Shown piece by piece: positions 56,401 through 64,000 of a stretch of 64,000 bases of DNA; the first letter of the stretch is position 1, and each line of letters begins with the position of its first letter. Where the stretch lies: NCBI GenBank assembly GCA_022818135.1, contig JAFMSR010000003.1, forward strand, positions 15,451,134 to 15,515,133, written 5' to 3'. A program made the position numbers and the translations under genes. The notes below the pieces were generated by a model that did not search any database, was not told the origin of the DNA, and saw only the letters and a program-made list of their open reading frames with translations. This DNA comes from Saxidomus purpurata. Lineage: Eukaryota > Mollusca > Bivalvia > Venerida > Veneridae.

Positions 56401-56789
56401 CCAAGGTTGAGCAAGGAAAACCTGCAGGTAAAAAGGAAATAGAGAGAAGGCATACTGTACAGACAGTTCAAGAAATCACCGTGAAACCTGATGAGAAGAT
56501 GGTCGTTCCAAGAATAGGTATTACATCCAAGACAAGGAAAGTGGAAACCATGAATAAATTGGGGAAGACAAAGTTTTTTCCAGGAGCTAATGGAGGTACT
56601 GCCGGGTCACACGAGCCCGACAGTAAGAGACATTGTAGCGACAAAAAACGTATCCTGAGCGTGGACGATCATTATCTAGAGACTGATCTGGATAAAGTAG
56701 TGACTGATAGAAGCAGGAAGCCCATGAAGAAAAGTAAAAGCCATAGTGGGTTTGAGACTGGAAGTACTGCTGTTACAGATATTTGGTAG
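44438..56789 (+). CDS. Ten-exon gene for a protein of about 1,054 residues, family not recognised
   Basis: Assembled by hand from GT-AG sites with compatible phases: 44438-44451, 45853-46013, 46504-46617, 46705-46749, 46945-47009, 47564-47656, 49901-50137, 50777-50845, 51330-51385, 54479-56789 (3,165 nt with stop). Residues 1-110: Ser/Lys/Glu-rich with a strongly basic helix (KREKRKEKEQRKKTEK). About 114-170: a compact block, DDFLGKQTEFKMWLYEEK...LKAHFKQFVRLWNKKKLASKYY, that looks like a folded helical domain. About 171-300: linker with TP/SP sites. 300-1054: disordered, with two proline runs (about 336-340 and 359-364) and tyrosine motifs (YADPYDKL, YQDPV, YSKPV, YAKPL, YETIED) that could bind SH2 domains. 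No catalytic motif is seen. A cytoplasmic or nuclear adaptor is a guess. Confidence 0.75.
44789..45542. mobile_element. Non-autonomous element with CAGGGGCCTAG ends (hAT-like)
   Basis: The left end CAGGGGCCTAG and right end CTAGGCCCCTG are inverted, and TGACA flanks both outside (44784-44788, 45543-45547). CAGGGGCC is a start often seen in hAT-type elements, though only 5 bp of target duplication is clear. The interior has subterminal GGCGACTAGGGCGACAAAGT and GGGAGAAGTGACTTCTCCC hairpin-like words and no gene. It lies in intron 1 of the ten-exon gene. Confidence 0.65.
45853..46013 (+). CDS. Unrecognised ten-exon gene, exon 2
   Basis: Between TATTGCTAG and GTACGA. Encodes SKKRDVDQASLEVASGLQKK and SGSLDDLLDLAKDDEDG, acidic towards the end. 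Phase 2 in, phase 1 out. Confidence 0.75.
46504..46617 (+). CDS. Unrecognised ten-exon gene, exon 3 (basic helix)
   Basis: Between a poly-T CAG acceptor and a weak GTAATT donor. Encodes EDEENDINKASKKQKAFAKI followed by the basic KREKRKEKEQRKKTEK, a possible nuclear localisation or coiled-coil segment. Confidence 0.7.
46705..46749 (+). CDS. Unrecognised ten-exon gene, exon 4 (45 nt, candidate cassette exon)
   Basis: Between TTTTTACCAATAG and GTACAG. Encodes IGAAAQIEEATKML. Its length is a multiple of three and it is phase 1 at both ends, so skipping it keeps the frame (…TEKN-MISM instead of …TEKS-…-YMISM). Inclusion is inferred from its protein-like composition. Confidence 0.55.
46945..47009 (+). 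CDS. Unrecognised ten-exon gene, exon 5
   Basis: Between TAATTGCAG and GTAAAT. Encodes MISMDDFLGKQTEFKMWLYE(E), the first half of the compact block. Phase 0 out. Confidence 0.8.
47564..47656 (+). CDS. Unrecognised ten-exon gene, exon 6
   Basis: Between TTTTATACAG and GTAAGT. Encodes KSKNAGEMASPKLK and AHFKQFVRLWNKKKLAS, the second half of the compact block. Phase 0 at both ends. The family A repeat at 47765 begins 109 bp into the following intron. Confidence 0.85.
47765..48842 (+). mobile_element. Tandem-monomer element, family A variant, complete (1,078 bp)
   Basis: 5' palindrome AGCTCACCTGAGC..GCTCAGGGTGAGCT, a CCGTCGTCCGTCC tract, about six 145 bp monomers (each with TTGTTAACACTCTAGAGG, ATATCCTGGAAATTTGTCAG and TCGAATATGGGTCATC), and 3' hairpin GGGCCATCATGGCCC then TCTTG. 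The ends match the 17527 copy, but the internal satellite is different. Short open frames here (MGQKLGHRAQIWKNLVNTL twice, 290 bp apart) are artefacts of the monomers. Confidence 0.8.
48843..49900 (+). other. Remainder of intron 6 of the ten-exon gene
   Basis: AT-rich intron sequence with no recognisable element. Confidence 0.5.
49901..50137 (+). CDS. Unrecognised ten-exon gene, exon 7
   Basis: Between TTCATTTCAG and GTAAGT. Encodes KYYRCSTLPESPAPLTPKKF through ITFGKTPPKVFRSKKFQLF to KEVAL, with several SP/TP sites. An internal CAG|GTAAAC near 50013 could serve as an alternative donor. Confidence 0.85.
50777..50845 (+). CDS. Unrecognised ten-exon gene, exon 8
   Basis: Between CTATTACAG and GTATGG. 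Encodes LSVAPISSPQISQGGKENTS KEQ. Phase 0 at both ends and 69 nt long, so it could also be skipped without shifting frame. Confidence 0.7.
51330..51385 (+). CDS. Unrecognised ten-exon gene, exon 9
   Basis: Between GTTTTTCAG and GTAAGT. Encodes YQVPKVFRKKESTEDKVK and two bases of a Met codon. PKVFRKK echoes PKVFRSKK in exon 7. Confidence 0.75.
51511..53982 (+). mobile_element. Tandem-monomer element, family B, outer copy (interrupted)
   Basis: 5' palindrome ACCTCGACTTTTC..GAAAAGGGGAGCT, then ACTCGCCCCGGCGTTGGCG. It is interrupted at 51723-53231 by a second family B element and resumes with GACTTAGAAAGTG and about four diverged units (CATACTTGTTTACCATCAT, AACTCTGTCAAGG). 3' end: hairpin CTGTCCTACTGACAG then CTCTTG. 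It occupies the intron before the last exon of the ten-exon gene. Confidence 0.7.
51723..53231 (+). mobile_element. Tandem-monomer element, family B, inner copy (1.5 kb, nested)
   Basis: Begins AGCTCGACTATTCGAAGAAT with CTCGCCCCAGCGTCGGCG. It contains about six 163 bp monomers (each with TATTGACTTGAAACTCAAA, CCATCAACATCTACACC and TTTTTGACAGATTTATGCCC), then degenerate sequence. It ends in CTGTCATGTGACAG then CTCTTG at 53231, followed by TTT and the resumed outer copy. The insertion split CCCTTTTT / GACTTAG of an outer monomer. Confidence 0.78.
54479..56789 (+). CDS. Unrecognised ten-exon gene, terminal exon (769 codons plus stop)
   Basis: Follows TTTCAATTTCAAG. Begins PRGATPYKVSVFPWASTEVE and ends at TAG (56787-56789) after ..STAVTDIW. 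Almost wholly Ser/Lys/Glu-rich and probably disordered, with two poly-proline runs, a run of tyrosine motifs in the first 110 codons, a serine-rich stretch (SSQSLPCKSVSSESLSSHSH) and several basic patches (KKRILS, RKPMKKSKSH). One 2.3 kb terminal exon is consistent with a scaffold-type protein. Confidence 0.88.
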
Positions 56790-57743
56790 TTTTACCAGCT
56801 CGTCACCAGACAAAAACGTCCCTTTCTGATATGTTTTGGTGAATTTTATTTTTTCATGTTTTATTTTTATAATATATTTTTCTCCTAAAAATGTAAAGAT
56901 CAACCTCAGTTTGAGAACAAAATGTTCACACAAAAAAATCAGCGAAATTGCTCAATATTTTGGTTATGAGAGGGTAATCGTTTTGCACAGCACAGTGTAC
57001 TTCGAGTGGTGTTGATGTCATTGACTTTGCTAACATACGTGATACTTATACATGATTTATCCTTGCGTTGCTATATATAAAACAACTAGTAAAGATTATG
57101 CTTAATAGCAAAACTTCACAAACTTTAATATTGAACACCCCTCCCCTTTTATTCATAATTGATACTCAGTGTAACTTTGATATTCATTTAGAATAGCCCG
57201 AAGGTGCGTAATGCTCTGTCATTAAATGTGTTGTTTTTTTTCCATCACATTTTGTATTTAAATGAATGTTTTATGTATGCTGAAGTGTAAGCTTTAATTG
57301 CTACTACTTCTACAGCTGTTAAGACATTTTATGGTGCTGATATTCATACTTCATAATACTTGTCATCTTATTTATGCATACACCTTTCAATGTACATGTA
57401 TATGTTTCTACCGTGTAAAGTTTTGTATTTTATTGCCTCAAACATGTAGAGATTGTGTACATATTTTTCTGCATATTGTTATTTTGTGCCGCTTTGCCTA
57501 GACTCATCAGTAACGGGTATTATAATTTAGTGTTGTGAATTATTTTATTATTATAAGTTGTTGTTGTAGTTGTTGTTAAGGTCTCACAAGTTAATGTAAT
57601 AGGCGTATTAGATACTATTGCTTCACATTATAAATAATCTTGTTAGATTCTTTAAAAACTGTACTTTGTAGTCCTGTATATATATGAGTACATAAAAAAG
57701 TGACAAAATTGCTTTCTGTTTGTTTTGACTCAGTTAAAAAGAA
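56790..57743 (+). other. 3' untranslated region and flank of the ten-exon gene
   Basis: AT-rich sequence following the TAG. It probably contains the 3' UTR; no unique polyadenylation signal is assigned. No other feature is seen. Confidence 0.45.
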
Positions 57744-57745
57744 TA

Positions 57746-58384
57746 CCAGTGGTTTCACCCCCTAGTCGTTTCACCCCTAGTCATTTCACCTTCCAAAACC
57801 CTAGATGATTCACCACCCAAAATAAATATGAATTTTGATTGTTTTATTTAAAAATGAATCCTGTTCAATACCTAAATCAATCAACTATAATACAATTTAC
57901 ATATTTTGATGTTGATGGGTAGAAATTTCTATTTGATTTATAAGTTTTATAACTATCAAAATGAAGTAATATCTGAAATAGTACAGTAATTAATGCTAAG
58001 TTTTCATAATCTATTAGTTAATATTTAATAAGCACTTGACATTATAAGACACTGTAATATGATGGATTTACATATATTTTTACTTTGACTGTTTTCAAAA
58101 CACAGAAACAGCAAATTTTCAACATGTTTTCAAAATCATTTAACTGTTTTAGAACAATTAAAACATTTTTTTTAATCCTATCTTATTTCTTCATAGTGAT
58201 GTTATGATTACATTATGTGCTAAATATTCTATTGTTATATTTGATTACTCTGTGATTGAAAAACACCTTTGGCAATTATATCAATCAATATAACAATAGA
58301 ACATTTCACACATACTTAATCAGTATATTACAATAGGGGGTGAAATGACTAGGGGTGAAACGACTAGGGGGTGAAACCACTTGA
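57746..58384. mobile_element. MITE with CAGTGGTTTCACC ends and reiterated TTTCACC words (639 bp)
   Basis: The ends are inverted repeats of about 45 bp: CAGTGGTTTCACCCCCTAGT continuing CGTTTCACCCCTAGTCATTT, and its complement at 58336-58382. The word CTAGTC-TTTCACC is repeated within each end. TA flanks at 57744-57745 and 58385-58386. The AT-rich interior contains a further palindrome (TCTATTGTTATATTTGATTA near 58229; ATATAACAATAGA near 58290). No coding capacity. Confidence 0.8.
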
Positions 58385-59002
58385 TACCGTTAAAAAGACC
58401 TAAATATGTACATGTAGTTACCTTCACAAAACAATTTAAATCTGTTATAACACAGGGCAGCTTCTCAGGAGCAAACATCTTTGGAAATACAAAAATGTGT
58501 TTGTTGTAGAGACGTGTTGCTGTGGAGAGGTTGACCCTTATATAAATGACTGAATGGGAAAGAAAATGTATGTATTTTAAGGGAGGTTGTTGTCCTTCGG
58601 GGAGTTTGAACCGTACATGTTAAACCTAAAGATGAAGGCCTTGCTTGACTATGAGTAAAGTTATAGATATATTTTATAATGTTGAAAGAGTGCCTTGCAG
58701 ACTGGCTAAGGTTGATTTTGGTTTTGCTTGAACTGTCCCTTTCAAGTTGCAGGACGGCAAGGATTAGGAACTGCAACTTGTACACATGACCCCTATAAAC
58801 ATTTACATTTGTCATAAAAAGGCAGTTTGTATGTCAAGTCCAGCTTTGCCAACATTCGGCAAACAATTTAGGACGGTTTCCACTCCGTATGTCTAGGCAT
58901 GTGATCCTCAAGTTTTAGCAAGGTGTTTCTTGTATGCCATTGCTAATTTTAAGTAGGTCAAAGTAGCAGGGATATGGAACATGATTTATCCTCTATAAAC
59001 AG
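58385..59002. other. Intergenic with one diverged dispersed repeat
   Basis: 58450-58615 is a relative of 23860-24000 (see that entry). Otherwise unremarkable. Confidence 0.4.
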
Positions 59003-59455
59003 GTAGGGTGAGCTATTGGGGACCACTCGCCATCTGTAGTACATCTGTCCACCATTTCCTTCAAATGAAATCTCCCCTGAAACCACTGTGCCAACGTTAA
59101 TGAAACTTTGCAGGGATGTTCCTTGCATGAAGCTCTATCACAGGTGTTAAAAGAATTCCATTATATGTAGAACTCTGGTTGCTATGGCAACAAATAGGAA
59201 AAACTTAAAAAATCTTTTCTGAAACCACAAGGCCTAGAGCTTGGATATTTGGCATGAAGCATTTCCTATTATACCTCTACCAAGATTGTTAAAATCATGA
59301 CCCCCTGGGTGAAAATTGACCCTGCCCAGGAACTCGCTTGATTTCATGTTGGAACAAGACAAATTGTCTAAAACTACAAGGCCCTGTGATGCAACCTTCA
59401 AGATATAGCCAATGGTAACCAGATTAGTGATATAGGGCAATCTTGGCCGTTCAGT
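59003..59455 (+). repeat. Tandem-monomer element, family A, degenerate copy
   Basis: GGTGAGCTATTGGGGACC, CACCATTTCCTTCAAATGA, GGTTGCTATGGCAACAAATA and CACAAGGCCTAGAGCTTGG follow family A order. The 3' end (ATATAGGGCAATCTTGGCC) is a decayed hairpin. Confidence 0.6.
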
Positions 59456-59830
59456 TCAAGAGAAACCTTGTCACATGGTCATATCAAAGAAAAGCCATGT
59501 TAATACCCAATCGTCTTGAAATTCAGTCAGAGTATTTGTGTGGATCACCTAGAATTAAAAACCGCGGGTCAATTCCAAGGGAACCCTTGTTGATACGCTA
59601 GAAGTCACACTCCATAGCCAATCGTCATGCAAATTGGTCAGAATGTTAGTCTTGTCTACGTCAATCAGTATGTCGTTATGAAATCTAGGTCAAGTTTGAA
59701 AGTTGGCTATACATGGTCAAAAACAGGTCACTAGGTCAATCATAGGAAAAACTGGAAAACACTAGTAGCTACATTTTTATGTAAACTGTAAAGTTCAGAA
59801 GCTATAATATTAGGTTAAAAAGCTAGGTCT
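59456..59830 (+). repeat. Degenerate monomers related to the 47765 element
   Basis: GGTCAAAAACAGGTCACTAG, AATAGGAAAAACT-like and AACACTAGTAGCTACATTTT words resemble the 145 bp monomers at 47765-48842, at about 130 bp spacing. No ends. Confidence 0.4.
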
Positions 59831-62800
59831 TAATAAATATTAGAAAAAACTTTATACACAAGTACAATTTGATCAACATGAAAACACGATATTTTCACCT
59901 GATATATGAACTCCAGTGTCAACGCTAGATCTGGGAACCAAGCCGTCCAACAGCATGATAATTTCATCAGTTCCAGGAACCAGGTTGTCTTTTTCACCGT
60001 AAGAGTCGTTGGTAATGTTTTTTTATAATGCCCTTAAAGACAATTGAATATGTGGCCACAGGGGTCCAGATAGACTGGCATCATTACCTCGTGTCTTTTC
60101 TTGGCATTTTATATTATCTTTCCTTGACTCTTCATGTTGAGATGAGCTTTGATTGAGACAAATTTTTGATAGAGATACTTTCTAAAAAGAAAAAAAGACT
60201 TGAAGAGAAAAAAAAGCCTCTCAATCTCAACAGACTTTTATAAGTCTTTTTATAGACAGACCTGTGTTTTCACAGTATAGGGGTCTTGGCCAATGATAGA
60301 CCAGCTTTTGTTTTTCATAATCAGCTACTACATAGCTACTATGACGGTGGGTAAAAGTTGATAAATGATGGTGTACATGGTTAACAGAGTTAAAACCTTA
60401 GTAGGAAAACAAAGAGAAGAATGAAGAAAATTATTAAGCGTTTGTACATTGTCAATATGTCAATGAAATGCATATATACCATTGTCAATAAAATACCATT
60501 AAGGTATGCATTTTCTCTTTCAAATTGAGTAAATTGATGAGTAAAGTAATGTTTGCTATGTAAGTAATTACTCAAGTAAGTTTCTTTAGCTACAGTGTGA
60601 GAACATTGCATTTTCTTTTATATCTCTCTTAAACAAAATATTAAATTTTGATAAAGTTTTTCAACTTTCGCATAATTCTCGAAAATGAGAATTAGTTTTC
60701 GGCAAATATTCCCAAGAAGTCGGATGCAAAATATTGAAGTGGGTTTGTTTTTGTTTTTATGGTTAGGGTAATAAACTAATTTCTTAAGAAAAACAAACAA
60801 CAGGAAATAAGCAATTAACCATGCAATTATCTCTACATGTCTTTTTTTAATGTGATTTTTGGCGATAGAAATAAAAGTTTCTTGTATACAGTTTAACCAA
60901 TTGTAGTTGCAGCACCACGTAAATAATGTAGCCACCTGCCTTAGGTAGCTAACTGTATCTTTATTAGCCATGATTTTTGTATCCAATACACCTGTATTGA
61001 GTGGCCTTTTGTTGCATCCCTTGATATGCTGCCATAGGCTGTATTCAAAAACGGTTTAGTTTACTTCGAGAATAACAATAATGGGTGAATTGGAATTTTG
61101 ATCAATTTTATTCATTTTTATTGTTTATACTTTAATTATACTTAGACAGTTACCATTGGCAGTTTCTATTGTTTTTATAGGTTCAGTCACATAACAGAAA
61201 GCGTATTACTGTTCGTGATCATGTCTTTTACATGAGAGAAAAAAAATCATAAACTGATGTCATTTGCATATTGATACATTAACCATTAATATTACACATG
61301 CCGAATATTCAGATGCATTGTTCATTTGTTACAAACTTATGTGAGTGAAATATAAACGTCACGTATGGATCGAAGCTTGCAACTGAAACTTTTCAAAGTT
61401 ATTGATATTTTGTATGTACATGTATGTGATTGGTTTTGATGATAAGTTTCTGCTTTGGGAGGAAACTTTCACAAATATTTTGAAAACATTTGCATACTGA
61501 CCTGACTGTGACGAGCAACGTGTTGCAATAACATAACTTCCTAATTTTGTGTTTGCATTTTTAATATGATGGATGCAAATATATTTTGTATTATTTAAAT
61601 GTTTCATGACCAGTGTACCTATAGGAACTTTTATAACCATAAAGAAGTTATTCAGGACCAAAAAGAACTTGTACGTCGTCGGTTTCTATAATTATATAGG
61701 CCTACACATTGCAGCGTTGTAGCGAACATGATTAAAAGTGGCGTTCATATCACCCTGAAAAAAAAAAACAACACCGGTTATAAGTAGGGCATACATGTAC
61801 GTCAGGCATTACAACGTTGTTTTTTTTGCAAACTGATTTTTATATCTGCAAATTTTCCCACCAAATTACGAGCGCATGCTTGCCCCAAAAATAAATAAAA
61901 CGTGGATGTATAGGCCTACAATTAAGTAGCGACAACTATTTCAAGTAGAATATTTTTATTCACGACCGAGAGCTTATTTGCATGTTGATTTCCGTTGTCA
62001 AAAATAAAATCTTATTCGGGCATCCGTTGTATAAGCGGATACGTTACAGTATTCTTTTGAATAACAACAGCAGAAAAAGAAGCCGTAAGCATACTCTATC
62101 CTGTTAGTTCAGATATGATGCATATATCAAGCGAGTTTTATTTTTTATATTTACAAATCGTAACTTGTTTTGGATCGAAATGTGACGGTGACGAATAATT
62201 TTTTCAGGTGAACCGGACGTGACAACATACCTGTGTTCTATTTTTAGTTGCTTACAGAATGTGTCACCATTACTTAATAACACTAACTCTGGATTTTCCA
62301 CTTTCCGAGGTAAACAACGAAGATAGTGTCATAGAACTGGATCATTTAACACATTTAAGGACTTATGTAACATGAGGTAAGATCTTTACAGTAGACAATG
62401 TCCTTACCGTCCTTAAACAAAACCCAACAAGACACACCCGGTGACTTGTTACATTATATACATGCACATTGAAAATCGACACCATTTTGAAAGCAGATAC
62501 TTGTTGGTTGTAAGGATAGCAAAACCGATCTATGTGTGAAATAGACATGCATAAATATATACAGTATACATTCAAATGTAACGACCATATACAAGTCTTG
62601 TTATTTAAAGCGGGCATCTGTTAAAGTACAGGTAGGTCACATTTGTTGAAATCACTGTATAATGTTATCTAATTATTTACAGATGGTAAACAAATATATG
62701 TTATCAACTGTCATAAATAAAAATAACTACAAAATGAAGTGGTTTGTGGGTAACCATTTTAATAGTGCAGGAAATCACCCGTTTTCTCTTTTCAAGTACA

Positions 62801-63204
62801 TACGTAATAATTCATCATTTCTGTGAAAATCGATGGAAATGTCAGGGCGTGAGCATGTAGCATGTGATCAGTGTACATGTCTTCATGAACTAGATCGCTT
62901 ACAAAGTAAACACGTTCAATGACATCTGCTGTAGTAATTACTTTAGTCATATGTTGGTATTCTGGATCTATAAAGGGGAAATTTGCTTACTAAAAATACC
63001 TCAATTGGAGTGACTATATATAATAGTTACATTCAGAAAGTTAGGTCATTAACACAACCAACTTTTTAACGGATAAAACCTCATGTTTTTATTTTATTTG
63101 TTGAATTTGAATTTGACATGTTTTCATAGAAGGGGTTAACAACCGATTTTAAGTTTAAAGTAGTTTATTATTTATTTTGGTGATTCGTTAACATTTTATA
63201 TACT
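59831..63204. other. Intergenic, nothing recognised
   Basis: 3.4 kb of AT-rich sequence. The minus-strand frames at 60390-60986 and 61359-61661 are Lys/Ile/Asn/Phe-rich and lack any recognisable domain, so they are not called. Confidence 0.4.
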
Positions 63205-63226
63205 ATGGGACACGGCAGCAGTGAAG
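63205..63226 (+). CDS. Possible first coding exon (MGHGSSE..), gene continuing right
   Basis: ATGGGACACGGCAGCAGTGAAG is followed by GTATGT, a good donor. The encoded start MGHGSSE fits the N-myristoylation consensus (Gly2, Ser6). No second exon lies within the remaining 770 bp, so this is a lead only. Confidence 0.25.
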
Positions 63227-64000
63227 GTATGTCGTTATATTTTAATGAATTAAATCTATTTTTTTGTTAAAATTATATTTTGAAAAACTTGCTTGTATGA
63301 CATACATTGCTCATGCATGTGCATGTGCACATTATAATGAATAAGTAAATACGTATTATTTTGTCTTGGCTTATTCTATTCTTTGTACACTAACAGAAAA
63401 GTGAAGAAATTAAGAAATTGTCATTGCGGATAATATACTATTATAAGCATAATGTATCTTCTACTCAATCCATTTCGTGTTTAAACTTACCCCTAGCAAT
63501 TTGCGTTCGCTGTTGCATGGCCAGTCCATCCGTTCACTTTTTTCTTTTCGCCTGTTAGGTCCCGTAAACGTCTCCTCAGTTCCAGGATCTAGATTATCGT
63601 GAGGCAATTTCATTGTAGATTATTTTATCGCTTAATCAGTTGGAAAATATATTTGTTACGATCTGGACCCGAGACTTTAAAGGTTCATTACTAAGACAAT
63701 ATTTTTTTAAAATCTGGAATTGTAACAGGGAAATACAGTTTGAAACAGGCTTCTAAAACTTTACGTTATCCTGTTTAAAATACTGCTGCAGAAAAACGAG
63801 TGCCAATGTTTTTGTATTTTCTTAGATTGACCTGGGTGGTCTTTTGTCCTAGTTTCGTTTTACTGTATTTTGCAAACATTTCACATGATTTGAAGTGAAG
63901 TTTTATCAACGATAATTCAAAATAGGCATGCCTATTCATGCGCAACATATTTACAGCCTCTTTGTAAGAGATTTCTTGAAAATTACAGACATTTTTTTAA
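63227..64000. other. Right edge, nothing recognised
   Basis: AT-rich sequence; if the exon at 63205 is real this is its first intron. Confidence 0.35.

Noticed and set aside
60390..61661. Minus-strand frames of 70-120 codons
   Set aside because: Composition matches random AT-rich sequence (Ile, Lys, Asn, Phe, Tyr) and no motif or splice context supports them.

Overview
The window looks like nuclear DNA of a marine bivalve mollusc (heterodont clam type; species not determined). It is AT-rich, its genes have GT-AG introns, and the proteins are typical animal ones. Most of the non-coding space is filled with short non-autonomous repeats: tRNA-headed SINEs, inverted-repeat elements, and tandem-monomer elements that begin with an imperfect palindrome and end in a hairpin plus CTCTTG. 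There is no operon structure, CRISPR array or rRNA.

Layout. (1) Positions 1-10207, minus strand: the 5' half of a Golgi class I alpha-1,2-mannosidase gene (MAN1A type, GH47). Coding exon 1 is 9602-10207 and exon 2 is 2278-2493, with a 7.1 kb repeat-rich intron; the gene continues past the left edge. (2) 10208-13678: intergenic, with three copies of a repeat carrying a CA microsatellite, a CT microsatellite and a SINE tail. (3) 13679-17124, plus strand: GSKIP, a small GSK3-beta and PKA anchoring protein, in two coding exons across a 3.1 kb intron that holds three or four inverted-repeat elements. (4) 17125-30700: about 13.6 kb with no gene I can support, including nested tandem-monomer elements and a 1,021 bp near-palindrome flanked by an 8 bp target duplication. 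(5) 30763-34731, plus strand: two tandem, uninterrupted HAD-family phosphatase genes (PGP/PDXP type) with possible mitochondrial presequences. (6) 37885-39135, minus strand: a single-exon coiled-coil plus NHL beta-propeller protein without RING or B-box, of the TRIM2/TRIM56-like kind. (7) 41906-44273: a TTAA-flanked inverted-repeat element enclosing a broken, 5'-truncated LINE reverse transcriptase. (8) 44438-56789, plus strand: a ten-exon gene, assembled here from splice sites and phase, for a protein of about 1,054 residues. It has a basic N-terminal region, a compact conserved-looking block, proline runs and many tyrosine motifs; I do not recognise the family. (9) 56790-64000: its 3' flank, a MITE with 45 bp inverted ends, degenerate repeats, and a possible tiny first exon at 63205.

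The genes are unrelated housekeeping or signalling genes and do not form a pathway. The most interesting content is the mobile-element layer. Several repeat families with different internal satellites share one end architecture, and three nested insertions show that they enter T-runs. Two MITEs in different parts of the window share the terminal word CAGTGGTTTC. The palindrome at 22161-23181 has an intact target duplication.
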